Positions 1 through 12,702 of a DNA stretch of 64,000 nt are shown here, piece after piece (positions within the stretch are counted from its first letter, which is position 1; every line of letters begins with the position of its first letter). The notes under the pieces were generated by a model. That model was not told the DNA's origin. It was given only the letters and a program-made list of their open reading frames with translations, and did no database searches. The stretch comes from Sipunculus nudus (taxonomy: Eukaryota > Annelida > Sipuncula > Golfingiida > Sipunculidae), in the NCBI GenBank assembly GCA_026874595.1, contig CM049318.1, forward strand, positions 11,947,241-12,011,240, given 5' to 3'. A program made the translations under genes and the position numbers.

Positions 1-2147
1 GCTAACTTTGAACTCCAACTTGGATTGTTATGCCATTTTTGCCTTGGTTTTTGTGCTGCATCATAAAAATTGAAGCTTTTCAGCTTTTTAATCCATATCT
101 TTGTACCATACCTTTCTTTAATAAAATAAACTATATGCGATTCCCAAGCACAGTAAGAACACTATGTTCTCTGCTGGCTGAGTCACTGACAGGTAGAAGA
201 GCGCCACCATGTGTCTGCTGTCAACACTACCGTCTGACAATGAGTATTTTAGGTAATATTGTTTGAGGAAAATTTTAAAGGAATATTATAATGTATGGCC
301 TCATATGCCACCATGGGCATGAAGAGGACAGGTAGGTAAGTATTACATTTAGAGGAATTTAAGCTAACTTTATTAATAAAGAGGTAAAAGTATTTATGTA
401 CAAAGATATAAAGACAAAATGTCATCAATATTTAAAAATATCACAGCACTTGAAAGAATGACCTCATTTCATTTTATATTAACAGTAACATCTCTCTAAT
501 TTGAACAAATCTGATTCAATATTCTCCAAGTTTGTTTCACTGTATTTTTTTATGCACAACATTAACTACTGACCAATCTGCCTAATTTAATCATATGTTT
601 TGTCTAGGTAAACTGCACTTTCATCAATCAATCTTTTGTCTACTGATGTACTCTGACGCAATGATAAATATAATGATCTGAGAAAATCAATAGTTATTGT
701 GTCATTATTTGTGATAAATTATTTCTGAAATTTGTATACTTGTACTACAAAATGACTGTTTTTATCTTATTCAATACAGAATTTTACAAATCAGTTCTGT
801 TAGGAATACTAGATGTATTTATCTGTTTCAGCAACAGATGTTTGAGTCTTGACAGAATGAAAGGAATAAGAAGGATAGAAGATATTTCATATGTTAATTG
901 ATCTGATCTCTGAACGTATTAATAAACTTAAACATAAATCTGTTTCACCACTTTTTCTTTTAAAATTTTACCTTTATGTATACATTTAAGGTTAAGTTTC
1001 CTACCATTAAATCAAATAATTGCATAAACTGATATACTTAAACATCTTTCTAGTGCTACTGGCACTGTCAGTCAGCCCCTTCCTCTGCCAGTCTGCTGAC
1101 CAAATTTACCAGCCTCCGAATCCAGATCCACCGGCCATTGACTATTTGATCAGATAAAGCTATTAATGATCCTTTCACCACTCAGATTTCTAAGCTGCAA
1201 ACACACTGCACACTGTCAGGACTGTTCTGTATAATTATATAAGGATGTTCTTTATCATCTTTATGGAGGATACTGCTCCAACTTCCCTTTACGGGGCGTT
1301 CGTCATCATGTCATCTTAGTCATCTCCACAAAACTTGTTCAGCAAATCAGTATTTAGATGAAACTTTAAAATTATTGGCCATGGAGGTATGGGTTCCTGA
1401 ATTATTAGAGGGATTGAATAATTAGAATAAATACAGTATCTTTCATCCTTGTGGTTCCGTTTGGTATGTTGCCCTGTTAGCAGGGTGCAAAAATACCAGA
1501 GTACTGGTAATTTCAATGAAACTTGGTGGATTGGTGGGACCGTGACATGGGTCATGGAAGGATTCAAATAAATTTAGCTGCTGCTCCGCATAAAGTTACA
1601 GATACAACAGGATGGTTTTGCCTTAATTGGCAGAGGTATGGACTCCATGTATAGTGCCATGTAATGCCACAAACTTGGTGTCATATATGTACTTATATCA
1701 AATAGATCACCCTGTATTAATATTCATAAAGCAAACTTGCATGTCATATAACTAACATTATAGACAAGTCAGTCATATCAACACTTGAGATAAAACCATG
1801 TGAAGCAAGCTCTGAATTATGTGTCACATACATATGAATCCAGGAGCTTAATTATGAATGTGACTGCAACAGCAATCCTGACAGTGTGATTCCATATATA
1901 TGTGGAAGGTATAAAATTTTGATCATGATGTGTAGACAATAAGCAGAGAACAGGGTTTCTTTCAGTCCTTCAGTGTGGTACAGCTGAGGGGGAAGTCAAT
2001 GAGGAATACAAAATACTTGATTAAAAATAAAGCGGTCACATAAAACACAGACAGTGTAGGGATAATTCATCACTCACTGTTAATCATTTTCTTGATCTCG
2101 TAAAACACAAAAGGGACCTGGCAGGATCCAAACATTCATGCTTTCAT
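1..2147. other. Unassigned A+T-rich sequence
   Basis: No coding region or clear repeat was recognised here. The stretch 1060-1180 is less A+T-rich and of higher complexity. Around 1320-1575 there are phrases typical of degenerate bivalve tandem monomers (a gaaacttggtgga-type motif near 1518) and a short CCCTG/CAGGG stem near 1470-1485, so an old eroded element is possible but not supported well enough to call. Confidence 0.5.
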
Positions 2148-2148
2148 A

Positions 2149-2190
2149 AAAAGGGACCCATGGGTGACAGTGCTCAGCTGCAGTGATCTA
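2149..2190 (+). mobile_element. Solo 5' end fragment, family B
   Basis: About 40 bp match the left end of the family B elements found intact at 29111, 46087 and 57452: an aaGGGaCCCATGGGT block followed about 10 bp later by gCTCAGCTG. No microsatellite or matching 3' hairpin follows, so this looks like a truncated or eroded copy. The match was read by eye. Confidence 0.5.
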
Positions 2191-4152
2191 TGAGTATATT
2201 TGTGTAAAATGCTAGCATATGAACCTTAGATCATGTGGTCTGTCATGCCTACTTGATCATTTTCTGAGGCCTTCAAAAATGGGCTTTCAGCTTTCCCCTG
2301 ATCTCTATTACATACATGTCTAAATTGAAACTTTACATTCATTACGATAAATCAGTTTCAATATGAGTTGAAAAATTATCAAAATATTTTTTAAATATAT
2401 CGCGATATGCCAATCTGAGTCACACAATATACCCATATATAATTAATACTGCTCACCCCTACTGAAGTGGGTGTATGTGAATAATCTGATCAAATAGCAG
2501 TTAAATTTTTTTTGTTATTTTTTAGAACTTGTCTACATCTAAGCACTTAGGGAACATAGGCTTCATAGGCAAATGGATCACTAAAATATCAGTGGAAAAA
2601 ATATCAGAAGCCCAACCATGAACGCAGATAAAAGTCAGAGAGCACGACAGGTCCCTGCCATCAGAAATGAGTTTCAAGTTTAACTGTGCAGGATGCAAGG
2701 TGTCAGATTTAAAAGGAAATGAATTTAGACGTCACTGCTTATTGAGAGCTAATGTACAGGACCGTGAGCCTCTGTGGTTTAGAGCTTTTAACATTTAGGA
2801 TAACATTTGAGGGTTTCAGGGGAAATAATGATAAAAACTAAACCATAGTCTGTATATATGACTGATACTTTGCATTTCCAGAGTTCTATAGGTTTATAGA
2901 GGTTTTATATGTTTAAACATCAATAAATTCACTTAATAATTAACATCTGTTCACAGTCTAAGGAAATTACCCTATTCAAGGCAGTAATAAAGATATATAA
3001 ATATATATAAAAATATGCTAACTGTGGCTGAGCTAATATGCATATCTGTCTCAATATAGATATTGATATGACTGCTTCAATGTACCTTTTTCCCACAAAT
3101 TCAACAAACTATAAGAAAATGGGTGATATTTGTGGAAGCCTTGTGTTTTTTTTAAATTTATATATCCCTTTTTACACATTATGTGTAGTGCACTGTATTT
3201 GTCAAACATATGACTTACCTGGGCTGGCTCAGATTCTGTCGCAGCCTGTGAATACCTTCAGTGCTACCAAGGCCTGATACAGCAGCTAGCACCACTACTC
3301 CGTAACACACTGTCACAGCTCCAGTCGCTCTGTGGAGGCCTCACACACTGCAATACCAGATATATTACATGTCAGTGCACTGTGTCACACAAAATTAACA
3401 GCAGATGGCCAGCAGCCTTCATGCGATTAGTCCCAGTAACATTCCGTCCTCCTCCCGGAGATCTGCCACACTGGATGGTCACAGGAAATCTTGCTTGGTT
3501 AAATCAATTCCTCGTCAACCCCTGGCTGAGGTAGCTCTCCCTCAGGATGTGAAACGCTTGAAGACTAACCACTGAGAAATCCCTGTAGGGTCCGCAGTGC
3601 ACCACTGACAACTGTTGGGTTTTACGCTACTGTTTCAGTGATCAAGCAGATCGCACAAGTGGATGCTTTCTATTATCAGTCCCTGTGGGACCTGTGGGTA
3701 GCCTGATCCTAATCAACACTTACCATTAGAAACCTCTATCAATACTGGTTACTGGGACATACTCATGACATGCACATGCTCCAGAATCACACCTTATGGA
3801 CCACACAGAAAAGCTCACCGACTTTTAATGATCATAAAAAAATAAGCATTACGTATGCTGCAGTGTCCATCTGGTCTGAGGCCTGATGGGTAGCTGTCCC
3901 TCACTGACGACAATGAAGTAACGAGCCACACCCTCGGTCAGATTTAATCCGTTTTGGGGAATGCAATTTTGGTGTTAACTAGAATACCTTGGAGGACTTA
4001 CAGTAGCCTTACCAGGCGGTAATTCTTTCAGGGGCCTACAGTTAGTGGTTGCACTCTGTTGGCACGATGAAATGGTCACCTACAGTCTTATGATCCCTAG
4101 ATCAAAGTATTAAAGAAGTAACCATTATGTCAAAGTTATTAAATAAACGGTT
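2191..4152. other. Unassigned; 3240-4000 of higher complexity
   Basis: No gene or repeat was recognised. The part 3240-4000 has visibly higher G+C and little simple sequence, unlike the flanks, and could be a conserved non-coding block or an exon remnant. Open frames on both strands are short and show no convincing splice pair. Confidence 0.35.
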
Positions 4153-4660
4153 AACAAGAACACTGCATAATACCCCCATCGCATATCTTGTGACCTTCAA
4201 CCTCATTAAATATGCATGAATGTTGCTGAGAATGTAATTTAGGTGAGAAACTGTATTGGTGAATATTCATAATAAATTTAATGAAAATCCATCAGATTTT
4301 TGGTAAATCAAAGTCTGGTACCTCTGACCTCATTTAAAATGCATGGATTTTGCTGGAAATTGAACTGAGGTGAGACATTATACTGATTAACATTTCTGTT
4401 GACTTTGATCAAAATCCATCCTATTCCTGGTGTGTTATCACAACAACCCCACAAAGCAGCCTAATATTGACTTCTTACCTTATTAAATATACATGGATTT
4501 TGCCCATAATCAAAATCAGGAGTGATAATCTGTTGGTAAGTATTTATGGTGAGTTCCGTGAAAATCCATTAAAGCCCTGGTAAGTTACTGTGACGACACA
4601 AAAAGTTAACGGATGGACAGACAGACCATGGGTATACCATTATACTTTCCATCATAGACA
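4153..4660 (+). mobile_element. Family E non-autonomous element, copy E1
   Basis: The element starts with AACAAGAACACTGCA (4153-4167) and continues with three diverged monomers of about 140 bp, starting near 4189, 4326 and 4471. Each begins with a tgacct-type phrase and an attaaatatgcatggatttt-like phrase. It ends in a short GGACAGACAGA microsatellite (4613-4626) and a small GGGTATA..TATAC inverted repeat (4630-4645). Copy E2 at 56311 has the same three unit types in the same order. The layout matches bivalve pearl/HINE-type rolling-circle derivatives; the class is an inference from structure. No coding capacity. Confidence 0.65.
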
Positions 4661-4757
4661 GGATTTTAAAAATTAAAGTAACACTCTTTGATTTTCTGCA
4701 AGTCACAAATGTACTCATCACAGGAGACAGTTCACCATAAATTCAATACTTACTAGA

Positions 4758-4970
4758 AACTGTCTGTGACACTTGAATAGTGTACCAGCCTGAGGTCTCT
4801 TTCAGGACAAAACTGTCTGTGACACTTAGATAGTGTACCAGCCTGAGGTCTCTTTCAGGACAAAACTGTCTGTGACACTTAGATAGTGTACCAGCCTGAG
4901 GTCTCTTTCAGGACAAAACTGTCTGTGACTCTTAGATAGTGTTCCTAGGGTGTGTTTCAGAATGAAATGG
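4758..4970. repeat. 53-bp minisatellite, four copies
   Basis: The phrase aactgtctgtgac recurs at 4758, 4811, 4864 and 4917, giving an exact period of 53 bp. The first three units are almost identical; the fourth decays after the shared start. A fainter fifth copy may begin near 4970. Confidence 0.9.
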
Positions 4971-5084
4971 TCTCTGACACTAAATATATTACCTGGAGTC
5001 TGTTTAAGTAGTGGAACAAAACTAAAATTGTTAAGCTGAAGTCATGACATTTACCATGCATATACCAGGGTATAAATAGTCATA

Positions 5085-6049
5085 TTGAGACACAGCAAAG
5101 AGAGCAGAGAGGATGACATACACTATGAATCAGGGCTGGATTCAAAGGCAGGAAGACTGATGATGGAGGAAAAAGGCAGAAGATACTGTAATGGAAAGAA
5201 GAAGAGGATGATGATATATATCTATGTATACATCAAACAGAACAAAGACTTGTATGACCATGGGATCAAACCAACAATTGTACCTATGGCCCCACAAGTC
5301 AGACATTCTGCCTGCTGAAGCTTTCCCCCCCAAAAAAGCAGTTGGTAAAACTAGTATGAGTACTTTTGTATCAACAGTGTTATTATTCAAATATATAATA
5401 TTAATAATTTTTTTTTACCATTTTTATGAAGGAGAGCAAAGAATTACATTAACATGTTGTAAATGAAAGGAAGCAAGAAGCAAGAAAAAAATGAAAGAAA
5501 GAAAAAGAAAGTGAGCCTGAGCAAAGCAGTGAAGATAAAAGGACACTGAATAGAGAGAGAGCAAATAACAAAATAAAGCAAACTAAAAAGCAGCTGTATA
5601 AAACAAGTACACTGGCAAGAAGAATTTGACAAAATGGTGAAGGTATTTCTGGTAGCAGACAAACATACACAAGGTCAGTGTTACCTTTAATGCAGACAGA
5701 CAAATAACCCAATATATAAATACATTAAGAGGAGTCTGCAAAAAACACAGACACTTATCATGAGGTAAAAAAGAAACTCTAAAAGAACAAGAACTGACAG
5801 AAAGTGGATATATTACATTAACAAAACCCCAGAGGCAGGTATTTATGGGGAATGAAGAGCAACAAGGCAAGAAGATTATAAAAGAACACAAAACAGTGGC
5901 AGATGAACAGACATACAGCTGAACAGGTGGAACATATATACTGAGATGGAATACTTAGGGGGAAAACCTTTCAAAATCAATGTTGAAGAAAAGTAAATGT
6001 TAAAGAGATATACTTGTGTGTTATATCAATAAAAGTGTGAAGCTGTAAT

Positions 6050-6051
<2 letters not shown>
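5085..6051. other. Purine-rich strand without genes
   Basis: For about 1 kb the plus strand is dominated by A and G (for example 5460-5610 and 5720-5900), leading directly into the (GA)n tract. Open frames read across it on both strands because of the biased composition and look non-coding. See the separate finding on strand asymmetry. Confidence 0.6.
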
Positions 6052-6109
<58 letters not shown>

Positions 6110-6134
6110 AGAGAGAAAGAGAAGGGAGAGGGAA
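6052..6134. repeat. (GA)n microsatellite
   Basis: A near-perfect AG dinucleotide run from about 6052 to 6105, followed by an imperfect continuation rich in gagaaa to about 6134. Confidence 0.95.
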
Positions 6135-6839
6135 GAAGCCACAAGGAATATAGATTATATCAATTCTGTAAGACAAGAAGACAGAATTATCACCCTTCCA
6201 CAGTTGAACTTAAAACTTGAATAAGAAAATGCCCTTGGTGTTGAGTGAAACTCAATTTCCTGCATGCCATTGTGGGATATATTAGATATGTCAGGATTGT
6301 GAACGAGGAAAAAGGATGCAAGGCAGATGCTGCAACTGTCTTATAACTTCTGTTATGTAAAGTACGGGCAGGTAGACACATTGATCATGAAGGACATAAT
6401 ATTTTAGGGTCATATAAATTTCTTCACATACCTCTGCTTAACTCTTTATATCATTTTACGTGTTCACTGAACTCACAATTATAATAATATGAGAGGAAAC
6501 TGAGTTTTGCTATATAACAAAGCCCCTAAATAAGGACAGTATTTTCTCCTACATAATAATAACATCAGCTAGCTTTATTGAATGTTTCCTGGTTTTCTTA
6601 ATGTAAGAAAATATGCACTTCAGAAACATATTATGAGGGATTATATGATACAAACATGTTATCTAAAAAGTTCCTTTTACTGTTATAGTGCAAACTGATA
6701 TGAATTATATTTTGCCTGAAATGCTCACAGTGAATGAGAAGTGAACATAAGAGGCAACAAAACAGGCCTTTGAAACATAAAGAAAATTACAACAATGGGA
6801 TAAAATCCAGTCTGTAGAATCAAATAAGAACATAACACA
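6135..6839. other. Unassigned A+T-rich sequence
   Basis: Nothing recognisable is seen: no long frame, repeat or structured RNA. Confidence 0.5.
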
Positions 6840-7830
6840 TACAGATTCAGCACGAGCTCCCATAAAGCCAATTCCACCTAACCAGAGATGGGATATCGAA
6901 AAGACACCCTAAAAGATATAGCTGATTTTACCCAATATTTGCATTTCTGCTCACAGCTGAAAGCTGAGCCACAATTAATCATAAAACTGCCACCGGCCAT
7001 TAGAGGAAAAGCAAAGGGAGACATTCTATTGGGAATAAATAAGCTTCCCCCAGGACAGCCATCTCTTCGCAAAAGAAGATCCCACCTGCCTCGCATGCCG
7101 CATGTTCTCTCCATTAGGTTGAACCAAGAGCTACGAGCTGGTGCACCCTGGGTAATCCTGACTTGAATAGCATGCCACTAATCCTGCTCGGGAATGACCA
7201 CCTTATCAAATTCCTTCTTCGTCTCAGCAATGGATCGGAGCCAAACGGATTCTATTCAGGCGACTCAGCATCATTTCCATTGCAATTGCTGCAGACAAGT
7301 ATTTATGTAATGCTCCATAGATCAATGTCCTACTTTTATGGAGTCGTCAGTTGCCAGGAATACCAAAAGAGAATGACGACGTGGCATTCAGTTCTCGTGT
7401 TGTCCATTCATGGGCCTGTAAATCTCCATGTTTTGCCATTGATTTAATCATAATTTGTCATTACCTCTGCCCATCGCAAAACAAGCACCTTTTAATCCAA
7501 AACAATTGTTCTTTTAACCAACCCTCGTGGCTCTGCCGCAGAATGGAAAATTAGATAACTTAATTTTGTCACCAGGATGACAGGCCACTTCTTCATGTTT
7601 GAGTCAATAAAGTTCTGCAAACGTTTGATCATTATCGCAAACAGATGTCCTGCATACTGATATCATCATCATTAGCCACTTAGTCAAAATGATAATAACT
7701 TTTAATTAAATGTCTGTCATATACTTAATAGCTTCACAGGCATTAACATTAATGCTATGCTCAACTAACTGCCCAAATTAATTAAAGTATGTAGTCTTGA
7801 CCTATCTTTTCAAAATATTTTAGAAATTTT
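6840..7830. promoter_or_regulatory. Candidate conserved non-coding element / enhancer
   Basis: This kilobase differs in texture from its surroundings: complex, not repetitive, G+C near even in places, and dense in motifs typical of developmental enhancers. Visible examples are ATTAATCATAAAA (6974-6986), CTAATCC (7178-7184, Otx/bicoid-like), TTTATGG (7334-7340, Cdx/posterior Hox-like), CATTGCAATTGC (7279-7290), the palindrome AACAATTGTT (7501-7510, opposed Sox-like sites) and two TTAATTAA-type sites after 7690. Open frames of up to 94 codons exist in several frames on both strands and show no domain or splice logic. The call rests on composition and motifs only. Confidence 0.35.
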
Positions 7831-8899
7831 TTATATTTATTTCCACTTAAGGTAATGCTAAATATTTAAATTATTTCTGTTACCTGGTATGGCTGTGGAA
7901 TGATCAAGCTTTCAGCACTAAATAATATCTGTGAATTTATGCAACTGAATAAAGATAATTAACCTTAATTAAATTAAATTAATTCAAAGTGCATCTGCTA
8001 GTTAGCTTAATTACTGGGTATAATTTTTTTTTAAAGTGAAATTCAGTGACTGATGGAAACAATCTTAAGCTTCTATAACCAATTTAGATTTCAATGACAA
8101 TCTGTGTATTTTAACCAAGCATAACCACGTTACATGGTTAATGTCTGCACAGAGGTAAGTGGTTAAGTATCCGTAAAGCAGATATAAGAACTCCTTAGAA
8201 CACGTGGTTTTTAAATGTAGATTAAGATAAGCAAATAGTCACATAAACTGTTGTGTGTAAAATTACCATCATGGCATCAGTTAAACCTGAAATGTCTAAA
8301 TTCTGATATTTTACATCAAGTTACTAAAGATTATCCCTTGAATCTTTACTGTAAAAAAGGTCAGAAAAAGCAGATCCAACAATATACAGGATGCTTATTT
8401 TTTTTTAAGGTAACCATGTCTACTTTTTAATGCTAACTTAACTACAGTAGAACTTTGAATATCAGAACAGTTTAGGGACATAAATATTGTTTGGATATGT
8501 GAGGTAACAGATATGCGAGGTACACCATTTTCAATTAGTATACTATTACTTTACAGCAATACAGCCTACAGGTACCCAATATGCTAATCCTTATCCTGCT
8601 AGTAATGTTATCTCATCAAAATATTTTTTCTCTAAATCTTATCTTTATATTAACAAAAGCAAACCATTTACAATCATTTTAATCTATTTAAAAAAAAAAT
8701 AAATTAGCCAATTTCTGAATATCGTGTTAAGAACTTGCAAGGCTAGCATTTATAAATCCAATGAATTGATGGTTTTTGGTTAAAGCCACCATACTAAGTG
8801 TTTCCTTGTTATAGGCTGCTGCCATCTATGGGTAGTAATGACTTGGTGACCAAAGCTCTCAATAACAAATTAAGCTTAATTAGACGTACTGATAGCCCC
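7831..8899. other. Unassigned; possible pogo/Tigger-like terminus near 8443
   Basis: The stretch is A+T-rich. At 8443 the sequence CAGTAGAACTTTGAATATC resembles the terminal repeat start of pogo/Tigger DNA transposons, preceded by TA, with related gtttggatatgtgaggtaac phrases 40-60 bp on. The partner terminus was not found, so this stays a weak hint. Confidence 0.25.
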
Positions 8900-8904
8900 T
8901 TTTT

Positions 8905-9218
8905 TTATTCTTCAGACTACATGACAGGGCAGTATCACATTTCTCCTCTTGATTTATACCCAGGCTGGTGACTACTGCACCTGCAGGCCCTTGGTACATA
9001 TAAATGTCCCCATTGCTGGGAAAACCCCAAAGGCACACTCATTCGTGAGTAAAACACAGCTGTTGGGCAAGGCCTTCCCATTAAGTCAACAGAGCTCTCA
9101 CCCTTGTTTGGGGCTGACCATGTAAAATCTCACCACCTTGGCTGAGATTCAAACTCAAGATCTCCCAGCAGTGAGTCCTGTACTCTACCCCTGGACCAAG
9201 AAGCCAGTCAGCCACTCA
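8905..9218 (-). mobile_element. tRNA-derived SINE, copy S1
   Basis: Read on the minus strand the element starts near 9218 with a tRNA-like head: an A-box-like TGGTCCAGGGGTAGAG (about 9183-9198 on plus) and a B-box GAGTTTGAATCTC (9144-9156). A body of about 200 bp follows, shared with the SINE at 25236-25565: both contain the phrases ggtcagcccc, gtgctctg/gagctctg, aatgggga/aatgggaa and cccaacag. RNA polymerase III promoter boxes in a dispersed repeat are the hallmark of tRNA SINEs. It encodes no protein. Confidence 0.75.
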
Positions 9219-9642
9219 TTTTGTTAATATCTGCACTTTTATAACCTGTTGGGGACCCGCCAAATAATTCAAACACATTTAACATGACCTCTGGTGGCCA
9301 GTCATATGAACCAGAGTTTTGCAAATGGTGTTTTGCAACTAGTGACATTTCAACCTCTGCACATGCTCAGCCAACTACCTTTCAACTACATTTCTTCTGA
9401 CTGTCAACATGGATGCATGTAGTGTGTGCACTAACAGCTTGAAGTTGAACAATGATATTCATCTGCCACAGAGGCATTATAAGAATTGTTCTCAGCAGGA
9501 ATTACGGCCTATAGTTCATTAGTATATACACAGAGTAAGCCGAAATCATATCAAATCTACAGATAAATGCAGGTAAATAGCCAGCTTTAATCAAGGATGG
9601 TATTTAAAGGGGGATGAAATTCAGTGGTTAACTGTAAAAGGC
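9219..9642. other. Unassigned
   Basis: No gene or repeat recognised between SINE S1 and element F1. Confidence 0.5.
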
Positions 9643-9940
9643 CATACAGCAAGCTCAACATTTCACCGAGCTTACAGTTCACCGCTTGCCTGGGGCAAGT
9701 GAAAGTTCCAGAAAATAGTGGTAGGGCAACCTGAAGTCCCCTCTTACTTGCCCCACTGGGCAAGTGGTTACAACATAAACTTTTACCCAAGGCATGTAAA
9801 AGGATCTTTGTGTTCTTGAATACAACCCATAATCCATTGTAGGGCAAGTAAAAATTTATGTAGGGCAAGTTAAAGCTAGATATTACTTTCCCAACTAGGC
9901 AAGTAATTTCCAAAGTTAATGTCGACCCTGCATACAGCAA
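9643..9940 (-). mobile_element. Short inverted-repeat element F1
   Basis: About 270 bp (9653-9930) are the reverse complement of 41600-41858. Shared phrases include the gccttgggtaaaag-type segment, a ccactattttctggaact segment and several gggcaagt / acttgccc motifs. The right end carries GTTAATGTCGACCCTG (9915-9930), the counterpart of the TIR seen in F2; the left TIR is degenerate. A perfect 10-bp direct repeat, CATACAGCAA, lies at 9643-9652 and 9931-9940, as expected of a duplicated target site. This is a non-autonomous DNA-transposon-like repeat of unresolved superfamily. Confidence 0.7.
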
Positions 9941-11195
9941 TCTAAAGGATCAGCATAGTGTAACATGTGATGAAAACCTATTCACTGACACAACTTGCTG
10001 GAATAAATTTAATGATCACTTTATTTATTATTACTTTCACTATAAATTTATCAAGATTATTTGTCAATGAATTTCTAATAATCGCTTGCCAATTTGCCAA
10101 ATAAGTGGATTAGATCATGCCATGCAAGTGTAATTAGGGGAGGTCTGTCGTTAATGTCAAACACTGACACCTGAAGCTTCACTGTTAATTAGTAATGCAT
10201 GTAATGATGGGGGGGGGGGGCACTAATAAATACTAATCTGTGCTTCCCAATAAACAGACAATCAATAAATAAATATTAATTTTATATCAACAACTTTACT
10301 CCTGTGAATTTTTTTGGTCTTAACTGATTTTAAATTATTGGACAACATTTCTTTATGATAAGTGGTGTTTTAGATGCACTGTCTATCGACTGTATATAAA
10401 CACCTCTCCACCTGAATGACTGATGGACACTCTTTATTCCTATTGAAGAGTATATATATCAATTTTTATATTTAGTGGCCAACGTTTACAGAATAACACA
10501 CATACAACCATTAACACTAAAAAGTATGTATATAAGTGTTACTTAGTTCATGATGACATTCTTAATGAAGAAATTAAAAGTAAGACAACCAAATACAACA
10601 ATACTTAACTCAATATTTCCAAATATCCTCTGTAAGGGCTTAAAAGCAGCTACAAATCTAGCAGTCTACTTTTCTATTAGATGTAGATATGGTGCCAGGT
10701 AAAAATGGCTCGATTAGATTCATGGTTAAGAAATTTGTTACACTGTTGATCTTTGTTTGTACTACCTGTAGTGTGTGAGCAGATGCTGAGTACTTGGTGA
10801 GTAGTAAGTGAGTAGACAGCAAATAAATTTTGATCATGCAATTTTCCTTTGACCACCCTTTGAAAAATAAATATTAAATATATTGAAACAACATGATCAG
10901 GTTTAAGTATGAGTGAAAATGATTGGAGTCTCATTATGTACTGGATCTACACATGCACTATGGAAATTATAACCAGAGACAAGGAAGGACCAGAGATCAT
11001 ATATCAAGGTCACTTAACACTGATGCAATAACACTGGTGGTCCATCAAAGGATAACAAAGTGGGTGTAAGGCAGAACAAACACACTAACCAACAGTATCT
11101 AATTGTCAAGATGCATTCAGACAATATTTAAGACAAACTGATATTGAACTGAGATTATGAATTGCAAAATTCAAAATTTAATACTTTTTTCTGTA
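9941..11195. other. Unassigned; contains G12 tract
   Basis: A+T-rich sequence with a poly-G tract of about 12 at 10209-10220. No other structure was recognised. Confidence 0.5.
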
Positions 11196-11198
11196 ATA

Positions 11199-11264
11199 TT
11201 TACCTAAGCCATTTTATCTAAGCCAAATTTTACCTTAGCCACTTTTACCTTAGCCATTTTTAAA
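11199..11264. repeat. About 16-bp minisatellite, four units
   Basis: Four tandem units of the form (t)acctTAGCCAcTTTTa occupy this short interval, differing from each other at one to three positions. Confidence 0.75.
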
Positions 11265-11911
11265 TAGTATAATGATGCTCATATATTTTTTGTGTATCAA
11301 TAAAATACATGTGATTAAACCTGAATAAAGTGATTGGGTAAATAAAAAACGGGATTATAAATGTGTATGTGACAGATATAAATAATGCAAGCTTAATTAC
11401 ACTGTCTCATCATCTGCCTGGCTCTATACCTGGTAGTAAATCCAGGGCACCATTGCAACATCACAACACCAGTTAATGCTTATCTTAAAATAGTCTTCCA
11501 TGTGAAAACATTTTGCAGTAACCTTCCTGGAACATAATCAAATATCTAGTACCTAGTGTTAGAAGTTTTTTAAAGTAATTAAGACATTTTCAAATATAAT
11601 CCTAACTAATTTCTTGAGCTCTGATATTTTGGGCTTGACCACTTTTGTAATTTGTAGTAGTCATTTAATCTGCCTGTGCTTCCTGTAGTTACTGATTAAA
11701 CTTATGTTACTGATTTTCATGTAAGAAATGTTATTTAGGTTTCCTTGCACTATGTATTACCTCAGCTCCTATCCATGTAAGATAATCTTTTGATCAGTCA
11801 TTTTAAGTTCATATTTAAGATAAACATAAGGGTCATACCACAAAATGAATCACATATCTAGTTTTTGTAAATAATAAAGCTGCGTGAGTAAACTATACAG
11901 TAGTCAGACAC

Positions 11912-11913
<2 letters not shown>
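11265..11913. other. Unassigned A+T-rich sequence
   Basis: Nothing recognised. Confidence 0.5.

Positions 11914-11962
<49 letters not shown>
11914..11962. repeat. (AT)n microsatellite
   Basis: An uninterrupted AT dinucleotide run of about 24 units. Confidence 0.97.
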
Positions 11963-11966
<4 letters not shown>

Positions 11967-12534
11967 CCACCAGATGTGTGCAACATAAGTGCAGGAATTA
12001 TATCAATGCAGGCCCAAAGGAATGTGTTTTATGGTATACAGACTCCATGGTTGCATCAAAGGTCAGCTCTGCGGGTCAAAACAAAGGTGGCCCAAAAACC
12101 AGTGAATGACTCTTGGCCTAAGCCAGGATCAACAAACTCTTCTATCCCACGTTAGTAAAGAACCATAAACATATAATGAGCCAGCTTATTACATCCAAAA
12201 TTCTTGGGACTTATCTTGTGTGTTATTCTAAGCTCCACAAAATTTCATCAAAATCCCTTCCCTATTTTTCGGGTAAAGTTGCTGACATACAAACCAACCA
12301 CAGAACCACAATAAAAGCATTATGTTTCCAAGTGGTTGTATACAGGTTTTCCCCCTAGTTAAACCAGGCAGAATGAACACACTACATCCACCCATTTTTT
12401 CTGTAGAATTTATGTGAGTTTTGGCTTCATAAAGTAATGAACTCTAGGTGTCTCATTTCTGTATTTCAGTAGCTGCAAAATGTCATTTGCAAAACACAGG
12501 TTTGTCTGACTTGCCACCAGATGTCCTTGTTGAA

Positions 12535-12702
12535 TGTGTTTTTGCCCCCCTCATGTTATAAACACATGGATGTAAACAATATGAACAGCCTATATGCAGT
12601 GGGATCAGTGTTTTCTGGTCTATTTTAGTAAATTGTTCAACTGATTATCTTTATTTAATAAATGTCAGATATGAGAATAGGCCCCTTTAAACAAGGAATG
12701 AT
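12535..12702 (+). repeat. Dispersed repeat family J, copy 1
   Basis: About 160 bp align by eye with 16247-16405. Both begin with a C-run followed by atgttataaacacc/atgg, contain a ggtatcagtg/gggatcagtg block and a ttttggct/tctggtct block, and end with atgagaataggCcCCTTTAA. The terminal phrase also occurs at 24855-24870 and, less clearly, at 39870-39886. Element class unknown; no coding capacity. Confidence 0.6.

Noticed and set aside
6888-7166. 92-codon plus frame as an exon or small gene
   Set aside because: An equally open frame lies on the opposite strand, no domain is visible and there are no convincing splice sites; the block looks regulatory or unknown.
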